Assembly: GCF_039555335.1 (NCBI RefSeq)
Contig: NC_092628.1
Coordinates: 70,523,706-70,587,705, forward strand
Source: Amphiura filiformis
Taxonomy: Eukaryota > Echinodermata > Ophiuroidea > Amphilepidida > Amphiuridae
Direction: 5' to 3'
Length of the DNA stretch: 64,000 nucleotides
A program made the translations under genes and the position numbers. Shown one piece after another: positions 14,301 to 23,767 of this stretch; positions within the stretch are counted from its first letter, which is position 1, and each line of letters opens with the position of its first letter. The notes beneath the pieces are model-generated. The model did not search any database and was not told the DNA's origin. It saw only the letters and a list, made by a program, of their open reading frames with translations.

Positions 14301-17300
14301 TTTAATTCACTGGGGTGTGATCAATCTGATTGGCTGTTCTTCCACCCCCGCTCCTATGACGTTACACCACTAGTTGGCCCCTGTAGTGTAACCTAATGTG
14401 ACCAAATATAATTGTCATCCCTTCTTCGAAATTATTCTTTCTTTCGTATTTTGGTTTCTTTGTTTCTTCCCCCATGCTTGCCTGAATCTCCATACTTTCT
14501 TACTTTTAATTCATATCCAAGTTCAAACCAGGTTAAAAAACAAACAAATACAATATTATTACTTACTAATATCACACCCCATGGTTGAAAACTTCCAAGT
14601 TGCGCCTAAGTGGTGTGTTGGTTTTAAACCTATACTATCGATGTCATCAACTGTAAGATCTCCTGTAGCCGTATCGGTCAAAGTAACCAATGGCGTATCC
14701 ACACCCTTTTTCCCCAAAGAAATCGTGTCGGTGGTATCATCAATGGAGAGCCAAAATGAAGTATGTATCACATTACAGGCATTGTCGGTGACGACCGAGG
14801 TTGGTGATCCGGCTGGAGATGTGATTTCACAGGTGTTTGCAGTTTTTCCGATTGCTATAGAATGCAAAAGTGGTGGAAATGCAAACATAACTAATATATA
14901 AATGTAAATGAACCTGGACGTGACCAGTGTTGAAGGACAAATAACAATAAAAACCTTATAGGGCTCAAGCACTCCCCAGTGCAGTGTAAACATATTAACA
15001 CGGAACGACCAGCTGAAGATCATGGCAACGTTTGTTCGTTTGTTTTTGTCGAGCGAGTTAAATGCTGGCTTCAAGTGCAAGTTGTGTATCATCATAAACA
15101 TCCCCCGATCTCCTAATCAGAGTCTAAACGTCTTCATCATCATCATCAGTCGGCTGCGGAGCAGACAACAAGCTTTCTCCAACTATTGCGATCTTGGGCA
15201 AGCGAACAACTTTTGTTTGGCTGTTTGGCACAGCATCCCTTCAGTATCTCCCAGGAGTTGCTGGATACTGTAAGTACAGTGTGTGCGTAGCCGCCCCGGT
15301 TTCCTCTTCCCATGTGGTGGAATATAAAGGGCATATTCTTTCACATGCTCGTCGTCTTCAAGACGCAGTATATGACCGAGAAATTTGAGTTGATGAATCT
15401 TGACTCTGACAACCAGTGGAGTGGTGTTGGTCAGATTGTAGATGGCTTCATTTGTAATCCGATCCACACGCTTGATGTTTAACATGACTCTGTAGCAAGA
15501 TGTTGCAAGGCATTGATCTTGTTTTCCATGTCCTTGATGATTACCCATGACTCACACCCGTACAGAAAGACGTAACACAAGTTGTCTCAAACAGCTTGAT
15601 TTTTGTTTCGATTGGCAGCGATGGGCTTCTCCAGAGGCGTTAAAGTTTCCAGAAAGCAGCCCAGGCTAGTGCTTTTCTTCTTTTTTGGTCTCCAGCACTA
15701 GAGCCCATCTTGACACCCAAGTACTTGAAGTCTGTGACATGGTTGAGCGTTACAGTTTGCAGTCATATATTCTGTCTTAGGTGCGCTGATGACAAGGCCT
15801 AGATCTGCTGCTGCAGTTGCAGTCCTAGTAAGCTGCGACTGGGCACGGGCTATGGAATATTCCAAGAGGGCAATATCATCAGCAAATTCCAGGTCATTTA
15901 GTATCCTAGCAGGATACCTGCTTGGCCGACTTGGGTGGGTAACTATTCCAGCGTCAATTCCAGAAGTATTTTTATTCAGAAGGTAGGAACAGGAATGGTG
16001 CCAACACCTTACCAGAATAATAAGCAAATGCTCAAATCAAGTGAAGCACGTTTGAATGTTATTTTATAAAAATAAAAACTGTATTCGAAATTACTACAAA
16101 GGTAAGGCCGTTAATCAATAGTGGTAGTATACTCACATATTTGGTACATTCCTTCAATTCTTGTTTGTGTATCATCATTAAGAGCAATGTAGACTCCTTT
16201 ATTATTCGGTGTCTTGACAGAAAATTCCACCACAGTCGGCGTGTCTAATTCTTGCAGACGCCAATCGAATGCGCTTGTGACAGTAGTTTCGATTTCTTGA
16301 CATCCTACAAATAAGGTGAATTGCTACAATCAGGAAACATATGTTCATGTTCTTGTATATTTGTGTTTGTTGCGTAAATAGACCTACCATCAGTGCTAAC
16401 AAGTTATCATAAAATTGATATTTTCGTATTAATATGCCTGATGGTCCTAACGTAAGCCAAACACTCATTCAATTAGATTAGAGACATGTCTTTTTTATAT
16501 AATCTACGTAGCGTAGATGTCTTCAATTTTAATTTCAGATTTGGTTTTCCACCTGTCCAAATACATTTCGGCAATATGCTCCTTCGAAACCAAAATAATG
16601 TAAATTAGAAGAATTTTTTTTTAAATAATGTAAATTTTTAATCCCAGAAAGCTGTCAAATTTAAGACGGTCGGAAAATAGATATTATGTCCTATTAAGGT
16701 GGTACTACACCCCTTGATAAATTTGTGACTATTTTTGCATTTTTCTCAAAAAATAATAACACATTGGTAACAAACGTTATCTATATTATAGGGGCAAGAA
16801 ATCCAGTTACTACACTGGAATTTCAATGACTCAAGACAAGCGGTACGTTATTTGTGATATTAAAAGAAAAGAGGTACAGCTAGAATGTACCTCATTTCAT
16901 AACATACGTATAATGAACCACTTGTCTTGAATCACTGAAATGTCAGTTACGTAATTGGATTCCTTGCTCCTATGTTACCAGCGTGTAGTTATTTTGGAGA
17001 AAAATGCAAAAAAGCCACCTTTAAGACAACCTAAATATTACATATTTAAACTGCCGTCTTACCAGTGGCGTAACTTTGGGACAGGGTGCCCGGGGGCGAA
17101 AGTAGTTCGGGTGCCCCTAACCAAGGGTGTGCATGGTGCAGAGCTAATCAATTTTGGTATTGAAAGGCATACATGTATAGACCTACCGAATAACTTACAA
17201 ATATAGTGTTTCAGATTAAATTTATTTCATGTTTCAATACAAGCTAATGCAGTGCATGTTAATAAAACAAAATGTTTTCATATTCTCCAATGTCTTTACT

Positions 17301-18027
17301 TTTGAAGACTCATCACTAGCAGCTACTAGCTGCAGTGACGTAGCTAGTGATTGTGGCGATCAGGGCAAGAATACAAAATACCCCTCTTCCTAAAACAATT
17401 GCGTGCAGGCGTGCAAAAATACCACTAATTTGGTATTAAATCAAGTTGAATTTAGGTCTTTAAAATGCCAATTTATGTTTCAATGCGCGAAGCGCGCGAA
17501 AAATTTTGTTTTGTTTTTTCATGCTACGGCGACCACCGAAGAGTAATTCTATGCATGGTGGGTAAAGGTTTCCACTTCTTTCCTATAACAAAGTATTATC
17601 GTGTCAAAGGCTATCCAGGCTTGGGTGCCCCTTAGCCCGGGTGCCCGGGGGCGCGGCCCCCCAGAGCCCATAGGAGTTACGCCACTGCGTCTTACCCAAC
17701 GCTTACCAATGCATACAAAATGTATTCGAGTATCGATGGACTATGAAATAGCCCCTTTAAAACGAATATGTGATTCACTTAAATTTAGTGAGCATAACTA
17801 AAGAAATACTTTATTCCATTTGAAATAACGAAGTTTTAACTTTGATACAGCATAATTACATGTACTTTCGTTTTGTATCAAATGAACACAAACGACGGAT
17901 TGTGTTTTTCTCTTTCTAATGCCTATCTTTATTTAACATTATTAAATAGTGTACCTGGAGCAGTTGCAAAGTTGATCGATGAGAAAACACCGAGGCAAAA
18001 ATACACAACACGGTAGTATATCTCCAT
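122..18027 (-). CDS. Adhesion G-protein-coupled receptor with Methyltransf_FA ectodomain (gene 1, 3' end outside window)
   Basis: Predicted surface receptor. Sixteen exons in transcript order: 18027-17955, 16304-16137, 14854-14567, 12727-12321, 11622-11590, 10226-10112, 9864-9742, 8732-8636, 8052-7956, 6633-6569, 5864-5735, 5300-5203, 4828-4726, 3065-2918, 2335-2272 and 188-122. Every junction has GT/AG and compatible phase, giving 2076 nt (692 codons) without a stop. Order: signal peptide, Methyltransf_FA domain (about residues 26-175), Thr-rich repeat stalk (177-312), GAIN (about 323-488), GPS (483-525), TM1 to the ECL2/TM5 region (533-692). The GPS has the Cys/Trp pattern and a DHTTNFAIL strand. 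The TM3 exon carries HYLFLVAFMWMLVEGYLLY, typical of class B2 receptors, and ECL2 begins CWIS. TM5 end, TM6, TM7 and tail lie beyond position 1. The downstream paralogue (25753-37695) shares the exon plan. Family assignment is firm; ligand and pathway are unknown. Confidence 0.9.
285..1980. repeat. Cluster of short dispersed repeat copies in gene 1 intron
   Basis: A unit containing ttgcggtttgcgatttcttc-like sequence, 'aatgaaaagcaggga' and 'agagagggccttttaattgg' recurs about five times (for example 292-420, 530-620, 952-995, 1455-1680, 1690-1975), partly degenerate. It lies in the intron downstream of the TM4 exon and is interrupted by the MITE at 1002-1454. Confidence 0.7.
1002..1454. mobile_element. 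MITE with CCCAGCAAACAC ends and internal aaacgttt arrays
   Basis: Terminal inverted repeats cccagcaaacacaaaaacg and ...gtgtttgctggg. The body is made of many copies of aaacgttt palindromes and 'aacccgacatttaaacg'. A second copy in reverse orientation is at 26800-27485. No coding capacity. Confidence 0.85.
2397..2845. mobile_element. MITE copy 1 (cacggttgtttgat TIR)
   Basis: Ends read atcacacggttgtttgatg and catgctatcaaacaaccgtg as an inverted pair. The body matches 8847-9285 in reverse orientation (shared 'gagggcgcta', 'aaaaagttttt', 'tcagaaaaa' blocks). Located in the intron between TM3 and TM4 exons of gene 1. Confidence 0.75.
3275..3945. mobile_element. Foldback element in the TM2-TM3 intron of gene 1
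   Basis: Left arm 'acctacgacttatcgttg...gagcaaaaaggtc' pairs with right arm 'gaccttttggtttataactc...gtcgaaggtaggt'. Outer arms 'aaggtaaggtcaaagt' and 'actttgaccttggaaat' also pair. A related copy lies in the same intron of gene 2 at about 29650-30095. Confidence 0.7.
4459..4690. mobile_element. Foldback MITE
   Basis: Arms 'atgcatgtgttgagcctttc' and 'aaaaggctcaacgcacgcat', then 'acaagggttatcattacacg' and 'cgtgtaatcatgaccctta', then 'agaacaagaaaattatttct' and 'agaaagaattttcttgttct' form an imperfect palindrome of about 230 bp. Confidence 0.8.
5735..6633 (-). CDS. Gene 1 exons 10-11: GPS autoproteolysis motif
   Basis: Exons 6633-6569 (65 nt) and 5864-5735 (130 nt). The first ends QVQCGFWNAHE; the split Ser codon leads into VWSEEGCHV, and the second continues to SCSCYCDHTTNFAILM. 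Cys-x-Phe-Trp, Trp-Ser, Gly-Cys and Cys-x-Cys followed by the NFA strand define a GPS. The His-Thr-Thr triad (about residues 517-519) keeps the catalytic His and the +1 nucleophile, with Thr in place of the usual Leu between them. There is one more Cys than the four-Cys consensus. Self-cleavage is plausible but not shown by sequence alone. Confidence 0.9.
7330..7412 (-). repeat. tRNA-derived SINE-like fragment
   Basis: The minus strand contains a box-A-like stretch tagctcagttggtaagagc and a box-B-like cgggttcatatcc at tRNA spacing. Acceptor and T stems do not pair well, so it is not a functional tRNA gene. Confidence 0.55.
7956..11622 (-). CDS. Gene 1 exons 5-9: micro-exon and GAIN domain
   Basis: Exons 11622-11590 (33 nt, phase 0), 10226-10112, 9864-9742, 8732-8636 and 8052-7956. 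They encode a helix (MEEMQKLEELNDQLFAALDA), then IEIVKFDSAAAVDNYKF, GPIGIVAYYLASSS, and LASGILSLSAVVNG, ending in the strand AKVEFKMDY. Gene 2 has an equivalent for each exon: LEELQEQLLLVVEGLEI, IELVKFESAAGIESYQF, IVGIVAMYNQPS, and MVSGIISLSVTVGG. This is the usual arrangement of a GAIN domain just before the GPS. Intervening introns carry MITEs and a palindromic minisatellite. Confidence 0.85.
8847..9285. mobile_element. MITE copy 2 (inverted relative to 2397-2845)
   Basis: Starts ccacggtttgttgatggcat and ends near gatcacatcaaacaatctgg; the sequence between is the reverse complement of the 2397-2845 element with scattered differences. It lies in a GAIN-region intron of gene 1. Confidence 0.75.
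10370..10925. repeat. Palindromic degenerate minisatellite (aaccatttggtctaat unit)
   Basis: 10370-10600 consists of degenerate copies of a 16-18 nt unit close to aaccatttggtctaata. From about 10620 to 10925 the units are the reverse complement (attagaccaaatggtta). The whole is a roughly 550-bp inverted array that could form a large cruciform. Located in the intron between the micro-exon and the first GAIN exon of gene 1. Confidence 0.85.
12321..12727 (-). CDS. Gene 1 exon 4: Thr/Ser-rich tandem-repeat stalk
   Basis: A 407-nt exon with phase-matched ends. The translation is dominated by Thr, Ser, Ala and Pro and contains three copies of a 27-residue unit with the core TSVNPTTVVGSHTT, followed by a Cys-containing end (SSPNGCSKK). 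Such sequence is normally heavily O-glycosylated and acts as an extended stalk. The antisense strand is also open (12343-12744), which is a composition artefact. Repeat copies are close to identical, so copy number may vary between alleles. Confidence 0.85.
13615..13658. repeat. Short perfect hairpin
   Basis: cacatgtttctgttt is followed directly by aaacagaaacatgtg, a perfect inverted repeat in a gene 1 intron. Confidence 0.8.
13860..14165. repeat. Tandem duplication of about 130-175 bp
   Basis: The block 'aaaacaccaaagtgcgaata' through 'gttaactaggcaatgccc' occurs at 13870-14010 and again at 14036-14146. The second copy lacks an internal segment. Intronic in gene 1. Confidence 0.8.
14567..16304 (-). 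CDS. Gene 1 exons 2-3: Methyltransf_FA (farnesoic acid O-methyltransferase-like) ectodomain
   Basis: Two exons, 16304-16137 and 14854-14567. The first encodes TPTVVEFSVKTPNNKGVYIALNDD followed by a YQI strand (written here in part); the second contains SFWLSIDDTTDTISLGKKG and ends near ATWKFSTMGCDI. The order fits the Methyltransf_FA fold (PF12248): a strand reading 'V-F-V-K-a-...-h-aL', then 'Y-I-IG', then 'FW-S-d...tIs-Gkg...P'. In animals this domain generally serves as an extracellular binding module rather than a proven methyltransferase. The intron between the two exons holds a non-LTR retrotransposon relic. Assignment rests on motif memory, so a profile search would settle it. Confidence 0.7.
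15130..16030 (-). pseudogene. Non-LTR retrotransposon relic (reverse transcriptase)
   Basis: Minus-strand fragments encode DLEFADDIALLEYSIARAQS (the RT FADD box) and, further 3', KIHQLKFLGHILRLEDDEHV and GKRKPGRLRTHC, the usual C-terminal end of LINE ORF2. Several frameshifts separate them. The 3' end is a short gat/tga repeat. A truncated relative sits at 49330-49490. Inserted in the intron that splits the Methyltransf_FA domain of gene 1. Confidence 0.85.
16694..17024. mobile_element. Foldback element with ttaaggtgg ends
   Basis: Begins ttaaggtggtactacacccc and ends gcaaaaaagccacctttaa. Inner arms 'tgactcaagacaagcggtac' and 'accacttgtcttgaatcact' pair. Possible TTAA target. Intronic in gene 1 and absent from the duplicated copy at 22.8 kb. 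Confidence 0.65.
17063..17687. mobile_element. Non-autonomous hAT element with 8-bp target duplication
   Basis: TIRs cagtggcgtaac and gttacgccactg; flanking 8-bp direct repeats CGTCTTAC at 17055-17062 and 17688-17695. The 8-bp duplication and CAG...CTG ends fit hAT. The internal palindrome gcgcgaagcgcgc is also found at 42648 and 43158. Confidence 0.88.
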
Positions 18028-19800
18028 GGTTGAAATGATAGGGCCTAATAAAAGCGTTCTCGAATTTTCGACTGCACCACCATGTCCATTCACGGCATCA
18101 AATATTAAAACAAATGACAAATAAATTGGTAGCGCAGCACACGACAGAGAAAGTGCGTTTGCCTGGTTGATTTTTAACAAAAGAAAGCTCGTGTTGTCCA
18201 GAGTAAGAGGTTGATTGAGACAATATATACGTGCAATAAATTACTCTCGGAAATTACTTTGGTATTAATAATTTACAAAAATTTATTAAGGAACGTTTTA
18301 AACTTGATGAGACTGTAGATTATAATTGGAAATCGTTGGTTAGCGGTATGAAAATAACCAATCACCATACCAACAAATAACAAACATTATCGTGATAATA
18401 TTATACATGTATTTGCTGTTTTCCAATATGTTACCCCATATTAATTCGTAGGCGCTCTTTAGCAAAGACATAGTTCATTGAATTTACAACCGTATGACAA
18501 AACAGGCGAAAATGGTAACTTTTTGCACGAGATTTGCAATTTAAAGAGAATTGGTCATTGCTCATTCTAGTGACGCTAGTATATGGATAATATAAGTGTG
18601 CTTTTCAATTTAATGACATAAAATTTTAAAAATATTGTAGGTAGTTGTCAACAGATTTTCTACATTCGCCTTGCTATAACATTGAATTGCGTTATCTGTT
18701 GACCTAGTGACGAAAAGTGTTTTTAGGGGAAGTGTTAGCTTTCGTTTTATTTATAAAAAAATTCTGATTGGATGAACAGAACACATGAGGTTTCGACAAA
18801 AACCAATCAAAGAGGCCCATTTTCAGCTAGAAGTTCCACAGGTTTTACATTGCTATGCACTCAACCGTCTAGTGTAATCAAAGACTGTGCGGAGACAATT
18901 CACTGCTTGCTTGAGAGCTCTTGGACGAAAATGTGTGCTCAGGTGTATCGAGGTGGAAACTGTGCGCATGATGGTTTATAATTTTTGTTTAGAAACCTTT
19001 CCATATGAATGCAGTAATAATGGTACTATCATAATTGTTGGAAGGTATGATGCAGAAAGGGAGAATACGCCGTGTGACGTAGTTAATCGGATTAACTACC
19101 ATAGCAATGGATGAATACAATTTTGACTATACCGCCCTGCACTACAACGTTCACGCGGTATCGATGCATTGAACCATAGATGTCAAAGAAAGGCTGATCA
19201 CTCGCACCTGTAAGGTAAGTATCTTTGAAAAGAGCGTTATTGCATACAATCTATGTTTGCTGACATACACATGTGATTAGTACAATCTGCTTAATCCGAT
19301 TATGACGTCTAGTTAATCCGATTATGACGTCACTTCTACGGCGTATAGGTTCTTAAAGAGAGCCGTGGTCCGATTTTTCATGATCTGTTTTCTCTCTTAT
19401 GTTGAAACCTACTATCAAAACAATATGTATGAGTTGTATTACTCCAGCGGTTTTGATAAGAGAGGCAACAAGAACTGTCTTTAAAAAAGATATGGATTGT
19501 TTTTATTTTGTCATTTTAATTACAATAATATTATTGATGTCAGAAGTAAACTGTTACTTAAATTCTAATTACAATTCTAATCTTAAGGGGGCTCCCAATG
19601 AACAAACCTGGCGGATTGGGTCAGCTCGGGTAAACAACCTACTCTTTTTGAAACTGACTGCTATATATATATGACTCCTTACTTTGAATGTCAATACGTC
19701 AGTCTCATGCATAGGCATGCCCCACCGAAGGAGTACTCTCATGATTCACACACCCATAAATGAGCCTTAAGGAGAGTAGAAGTCTGAATTCATTCTACAG
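17705..19800. repeat. Segmental duplication copy A (contains gene 1 signal exon)
   Basis: Blocks match 22830-25460 in the same orientation: 'ctatgaaatagcccct', 'ttattccatttgaaataa', the signal-peptide exon, 'aatttattaaggaacgtttt', 'aatcaccataccaacaaat', and the distal 'cagtctcatgcata...gagtactctcatgatt'. The copies are diverged and carry different insertions. Confidence 0.8.
17955..18027 (-). CDS. Gene 1 exon 1: start codon and signal peptide
   Basis: The ATG (plus-strand CAT at 18025-18027) opens 24 codons plus one base, with a hydrophobic core (VVYFCLGVF) and small residues before the splice site, as in a secretory signal peptide. The donor is CCAG|gtac. The extra G joins the GA of the exon at 16304, restoring frame. 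An upstream in-frame ATG near 18180 would add 51 residues. I prefer the inner ATG because it places the hydrophobic stretch at the very N-terminus. A decayed copy of this exon lies at 23040-23112. Confidence 0.75.
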
Positions 19801-20429
19801 ATGTTGCCATTAAATTCTGAATTTTTTTACAAATCTTTGCTTCCATGGTAATACTGTGCTCTGAAGCGAGTTAAATCGATTTGTTTAAAAGGGTGTTACT
19901 TATATATATAGAACAATGCATTAACAAGGAGACGTTAGCGTGTCTTTATCTCATTACTTTAATTAAAGAACCATCAAAAAGGACAATAATGACAATGGTA
20001 ACCAAGAAGGCGGTTGTGAACCTTTAATTTCGGTCACGCCTCCATGGATCAAGTCTGTTTTATTATATATTTTCTTTCTTGTTTTTAATGGATGAAAATT
20101 GTAATCGATATGTCGAACTGTTTGTTTCATTTCAGAAGAAATGATGAAATCAAATAATGCAATCCCAGTAGAGTTAATCTTTTAGGTGTTATTTTGACTG
20201 GTGCAAACTGATGGATCATGAAAGGTTTTTATCGAATCTTTATTCACAAAGTTTGTAATATTATCATAGAACTGGTCCACCTAGTTAATTGTGATCATGT
20301 CAATTAAACAGTACGATATAAAACTTTCGCAAATGAACATTATTTTAGAACGACAGACCAATTACACAAATATTTGGGTGTATCTGTGTAATCTTATAAT
20401 TGAATAGGGTGATCCTATTATTCACACAT

Positions 20430-20503
20430 AGTATAGTATAGTATAGTATAGTATAGTATAGTATAGTATAGTATAGTATAGTATAGTATAGTATAGTATA
20501 GTA
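20430..20503. repeat. (GTATA)n microsatellite, left part
   Basis: About 14 units of gtata/tatag, interrupted by the element at 20504-21311 and resuming at 21312. Confidence 0.95.
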
Positions 20504-21311
20504 CAGGGTGTAACAATAAAGTTTGTACAATTTTGAAAATAGAATGACACAAGTATGCCGCTTATTTTTTGGTTTGATATTTATGTGTCTATCAAGATAA
20601 TTTCTTTAGCCACCAGATAATCTTTGCTCTAATAAAATTGATGGTATACAGGTGAAGATATGGCCAATTATGTAACCTAGTCTTAAAACAGCTTGGGGCC
20701 ACTTTTGTTGTCTAAGTGTTACAAAAGTGACTGAATAGAGTTGAACCAAGGACCAGTTGGACGACGTTTTTATGATAGGTAGTTTTAAACAATGGGGTAT
20801 TCGAAGTGGTAGAAATGATTACATAATAGAATATCACCTTGAGTGTTTTGTACTTATGGGTGCAAAAAACGTTGTTTTCAGTTTAACCAATGATAACTCA
20901 GGGATATGAGAAATTACTTTATTTATAAGGTTATTTGAAAGAAATTTCATGACTTCATTTATAGATTTTAAAGAAATATCATATTATTATTAAGTTCATG
21001 CTAATTATATGAAGAAACACCAATTATAATTATTTTGTGTCAGTTCTTTGATGTTTAATGCACGATAAACATAACTACGCGGTTCAAACTTGATATGCGC
21101 AAACATGGCAAAAGTGGCCCAACACGTTTTCTGGACCATTTAATTAATCGGACATAACTTTTGAACCCAGGCTAGTAAAGAAACCAACTAAACGTCTTCT
21201 TTTAGCCAAGATATTATTGATTATATTGTATATAACATTTGTGCAATAACTCTTTTAGTTTTTTCCTGAGAAGTTAAAATGCAATTGTATAAATTTTATT
21301 GTTACACCCTG
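20504..21311. mobile_element. Non-autonomous Tc1/mariner-like element inside the (GTATA)n repeat
   Basis: TIRs cagggtgtaacaataaagtt and (reverse) aattttattgttacaccctg, flanked on both sides by TA. The 808-bp body shows no transposase. The outer microsatellite is the same unit on both sides, so the element landed in it. Confidence 0.9.
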
Positions 21312-21372
21312 TATAGTATAGTATAGTATAGTATAGTATAGTATAGTATAGTATAGTATAGTATAGTATAGA
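21312..21372. repeat. (GTATA)n microsatellite, right part
   Basis: Same pentanucleotide as 20430-20503, about 12 units. Confidence 0.95.
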
Positions 21373-21499
21373 CCAAACTCTAGTAGCAATTATTCCAGAT
21401 TTATATAAAAAAGAACTCCATTAATAATGCAGGTTATTAAATGCGTTGTTGAGAGGGAAATTGGATATGTTCATAAGTCCAATGCACGAGCCCCGCAAG

Positions 21500-22470
21500 C
21501 GGAGTTTGTCAATTAAACAAAGAATTACCTGAGGAAGTGCATTGGGAGGATCACACAATTGCAACACTTTTTGGCGGTCTCTTTGTATTACAAAATTAGA
21601 TTGAAGACACTAGCAAACTTTATTGTTTAAACAAAAACTTATACTCTCACTGTGATATGTTCAGGTAAGTCTCTTGCTTGAGAAAACACAACTCAACAGT
21701 AATGTTGGTGTGTCCACTCCTTGCCAGCTCAAGGTCACGTACTCAACGTGATATTCCCTCGACCAGGTTTGCCAAGGTTCCATGTGGAATATCTCGCCAG
21801 CAAGAAATAAGGGCGTGTCTAAGTTCCTGCAGGGTGATTGGTTGTTGTCTATGTTACCTAGCCTGCGGGATTCTTATACCCATAAGTTCGCTATAGGGTA
21901 TATATCCGAGCTCAAAGCCGACCAGTCCAGGTGCTCTACATTCTCACGCGTCGGGCTCTGTGTGCCGTGGTGTTGTCCTTCTAGCATACAGGTGCGATTT
22001 CGACCTTCTGTGAAATTCTCCCCGTACTGTGATTCCACCATCACATCCCTGGACTCTATGTAGGGTGCAATCCTCAAGCAGAGCTCGGCCAACCTGTCTT
22101 CGCACCTTGAATCGGCCATCTAGTCTTTAGAGGAGGAAACGGGCCTCTTCACTGAAGATCACAGTACGCCAGTTGCCTACTGTCAAATTCCTGTGTCTCT
22201 GTGACCAACGTAAGCGCGCATGCCGATGTCTTTGCAGAAGTATCGGCTTTCTTATTGGTCATCTTGGGCGAAAAGCTGCACTAACCAGTCTATTGTTCAC
22301 AATTTTTCTGGGAACAGGCGCGTTTATGGACATCAGCCATTCTGTTCGTAGCCGAGAGTCAGGCAATTGTGGCAAAGTTTCAGGAGAGATCGGTCTTCCC
22401 TGGTGGTTACCTTGGTCTAGGTGTAGTAGTTCCGGTCTCTCAACGTCTTTTCAAATTTTTAGAAAAATAC
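21500..22470 (-). pseudogene. Tc1-like transposase pseudogene, copy 1
   Basis: Minus-strand fragments include ENVEHLDWSALSSDIYPIAN, a decayed form of the Tc1 DDE block 'H-DWPA-SPDLNPIENLW'. Nucleotide blocks (ccactccttgccagctcaag, ctcgccagcaagaaataagg) match copy 2. It is heavily frameshifted and clear TIRs were not found. Confidence 0.75.
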
Positions 22471-23039
22471 CCACAACTTGTAATGACCATGAATGTTGTT
22501 TCAAATTCATGCTAATAAATGTTTCAGAATTCAAAACCAAAATCAAAATTTATATTTTGATAACAATGATTATCATTATTATTGTGATCGGAAAATTGCA
22601 GCCGAAATCCAAAAACCAAAAAGAACAGATAAGGCAACGCCTAACGGAAAATCCCTTGCAACTTCAGACCGTATTAACATGATTAATATGTCTACTGCAA
22701 GTCCTAACGTAAGCCAAATCTCAATTCTCTTAGATTTGAAACATCTCTTTTCTATATTATCTACGTGGTTGTCTTCAATTATGATTGCCGATTTCAACTT
22801 GATTTCGGATTTTGGTTTGGCTCATGTCCAAATACAAAATGCATTCGAGCATCGTTGGACTATGAAATAGCCCCTCTAAACGAGTCTGTGATTCACTTGA
22901 AGTTAATGAACATAACTAACAAAATACCTTATTCCATTTGAAATAATCAAGTTTTAACTTTTTGAGCACCACATAATTTTGTTTTAGATCAAATATACAC
23001 AAACGACGATATATGTTTTTTGTTTGCCTATCTCTGGTC

Positions 23040-23112
23040 CGGGAGAAGTTTCAGAGTTGATCGATTTGAAAACACCCAGGCAAAAATACATAACATAGTA
23101 GTATAACTCCAT
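23040..23112 (-). pseudogene. Decayed copy of the gene 1 signal-peptide exon
   Basis: ATG at plus 23110-23112, then MELYYYVMYFCLGVFKSINS, matching gene 1 MEIYYRVVYFCLGVFSSINF over the same 24 codons. The donor position reads G|GA instead of G|GT, so splicing at that site is lost. No Methyltransf_FA or later exon copy follows. Confidence 0.75.
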
Positions 23113-23424
23113 GGTTGAAATGATAAAAATAATTTCACAATTTCACCGCACAATGTTCATTCACGACATAAAATATTAAAACAAATGACAATAAATTGGT
23201 AGCGTAGCACGTGACACAGAAAGTACATTTGTCTGACTGCTTTCTAATAAAAGAAACCTCACGTTGCCAAGCAGATGTTGATTGGAAAAATATATGTATA
23301 CGTGCAATAAATTACTCCCGGAAATTACTTTTGTATTAATAATTTATATCAATTTATTAAGGAACGTTTTAATCTTGTTGAGACTGTAGATTATGATTGG
23401 TTTTATCTAATAGGTATAAAAATA

Positions 23425-23650
23425 CACTACAAGATTCCTATTGGGACCGCCTGCATATGTACACCGTCGTCAAGGCACCACTTGGCTGGTACTGTGCACT
23501 GTGCAGTATCAGGTGAATACCAGTGTAGCACCAATGCAGTACCACTGCTGGTAGGTCCTGTGCAGTAGCAGCATTGGTACTACGTAGGTACTTTATGTAC
23601 CTTGGCACCGGCGTATCTGTGCAGGCGGTCGCAATAAGAATTTTGTAGTG
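23425..23650. mobile_element. TA-target MITE with cactacaa TIRs
   Basis: Begins cactacaagattcctattg and ends caataagaattttgtagtg, flanked by TA. The homologous empty site near 18350 reads aaataaccaatcacc with a single TA, which documents the insertion. Confidence 0.88.
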
Positions 23651-23767
23651 TAACTAATCACCATACCAACAAATATCAAACATTATCGTGACAATATACC
23701 GTATTTACTGGTTTCCAATATGTTACCCAATGCAATAATAATGGTACTCTCATTTGGATGGTATAAA

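Noticed and set aside
14398-14901. 167-codon plus-strand open frame
   Set aside because: Antisense of the second Methyltransf_FA exon, which has matched splice sites and phase on the minus strand.
15789-15986. Plus-strand open frame in the LINE relic
   Set aside because: The recognisable reverse transcriptase motif FADD is on the minus strand.
18772-19114. Two overlapping plus-strand frames upstream of gene 1
   Set aside because: No splice support, no recognisable domain, and they lie in the segmentally duplicated, repeat-rich spacer.
20345-20530. Open frame with YYTIL repeats
   Set aside because: Translation of the (GTATA)n microsatellite.
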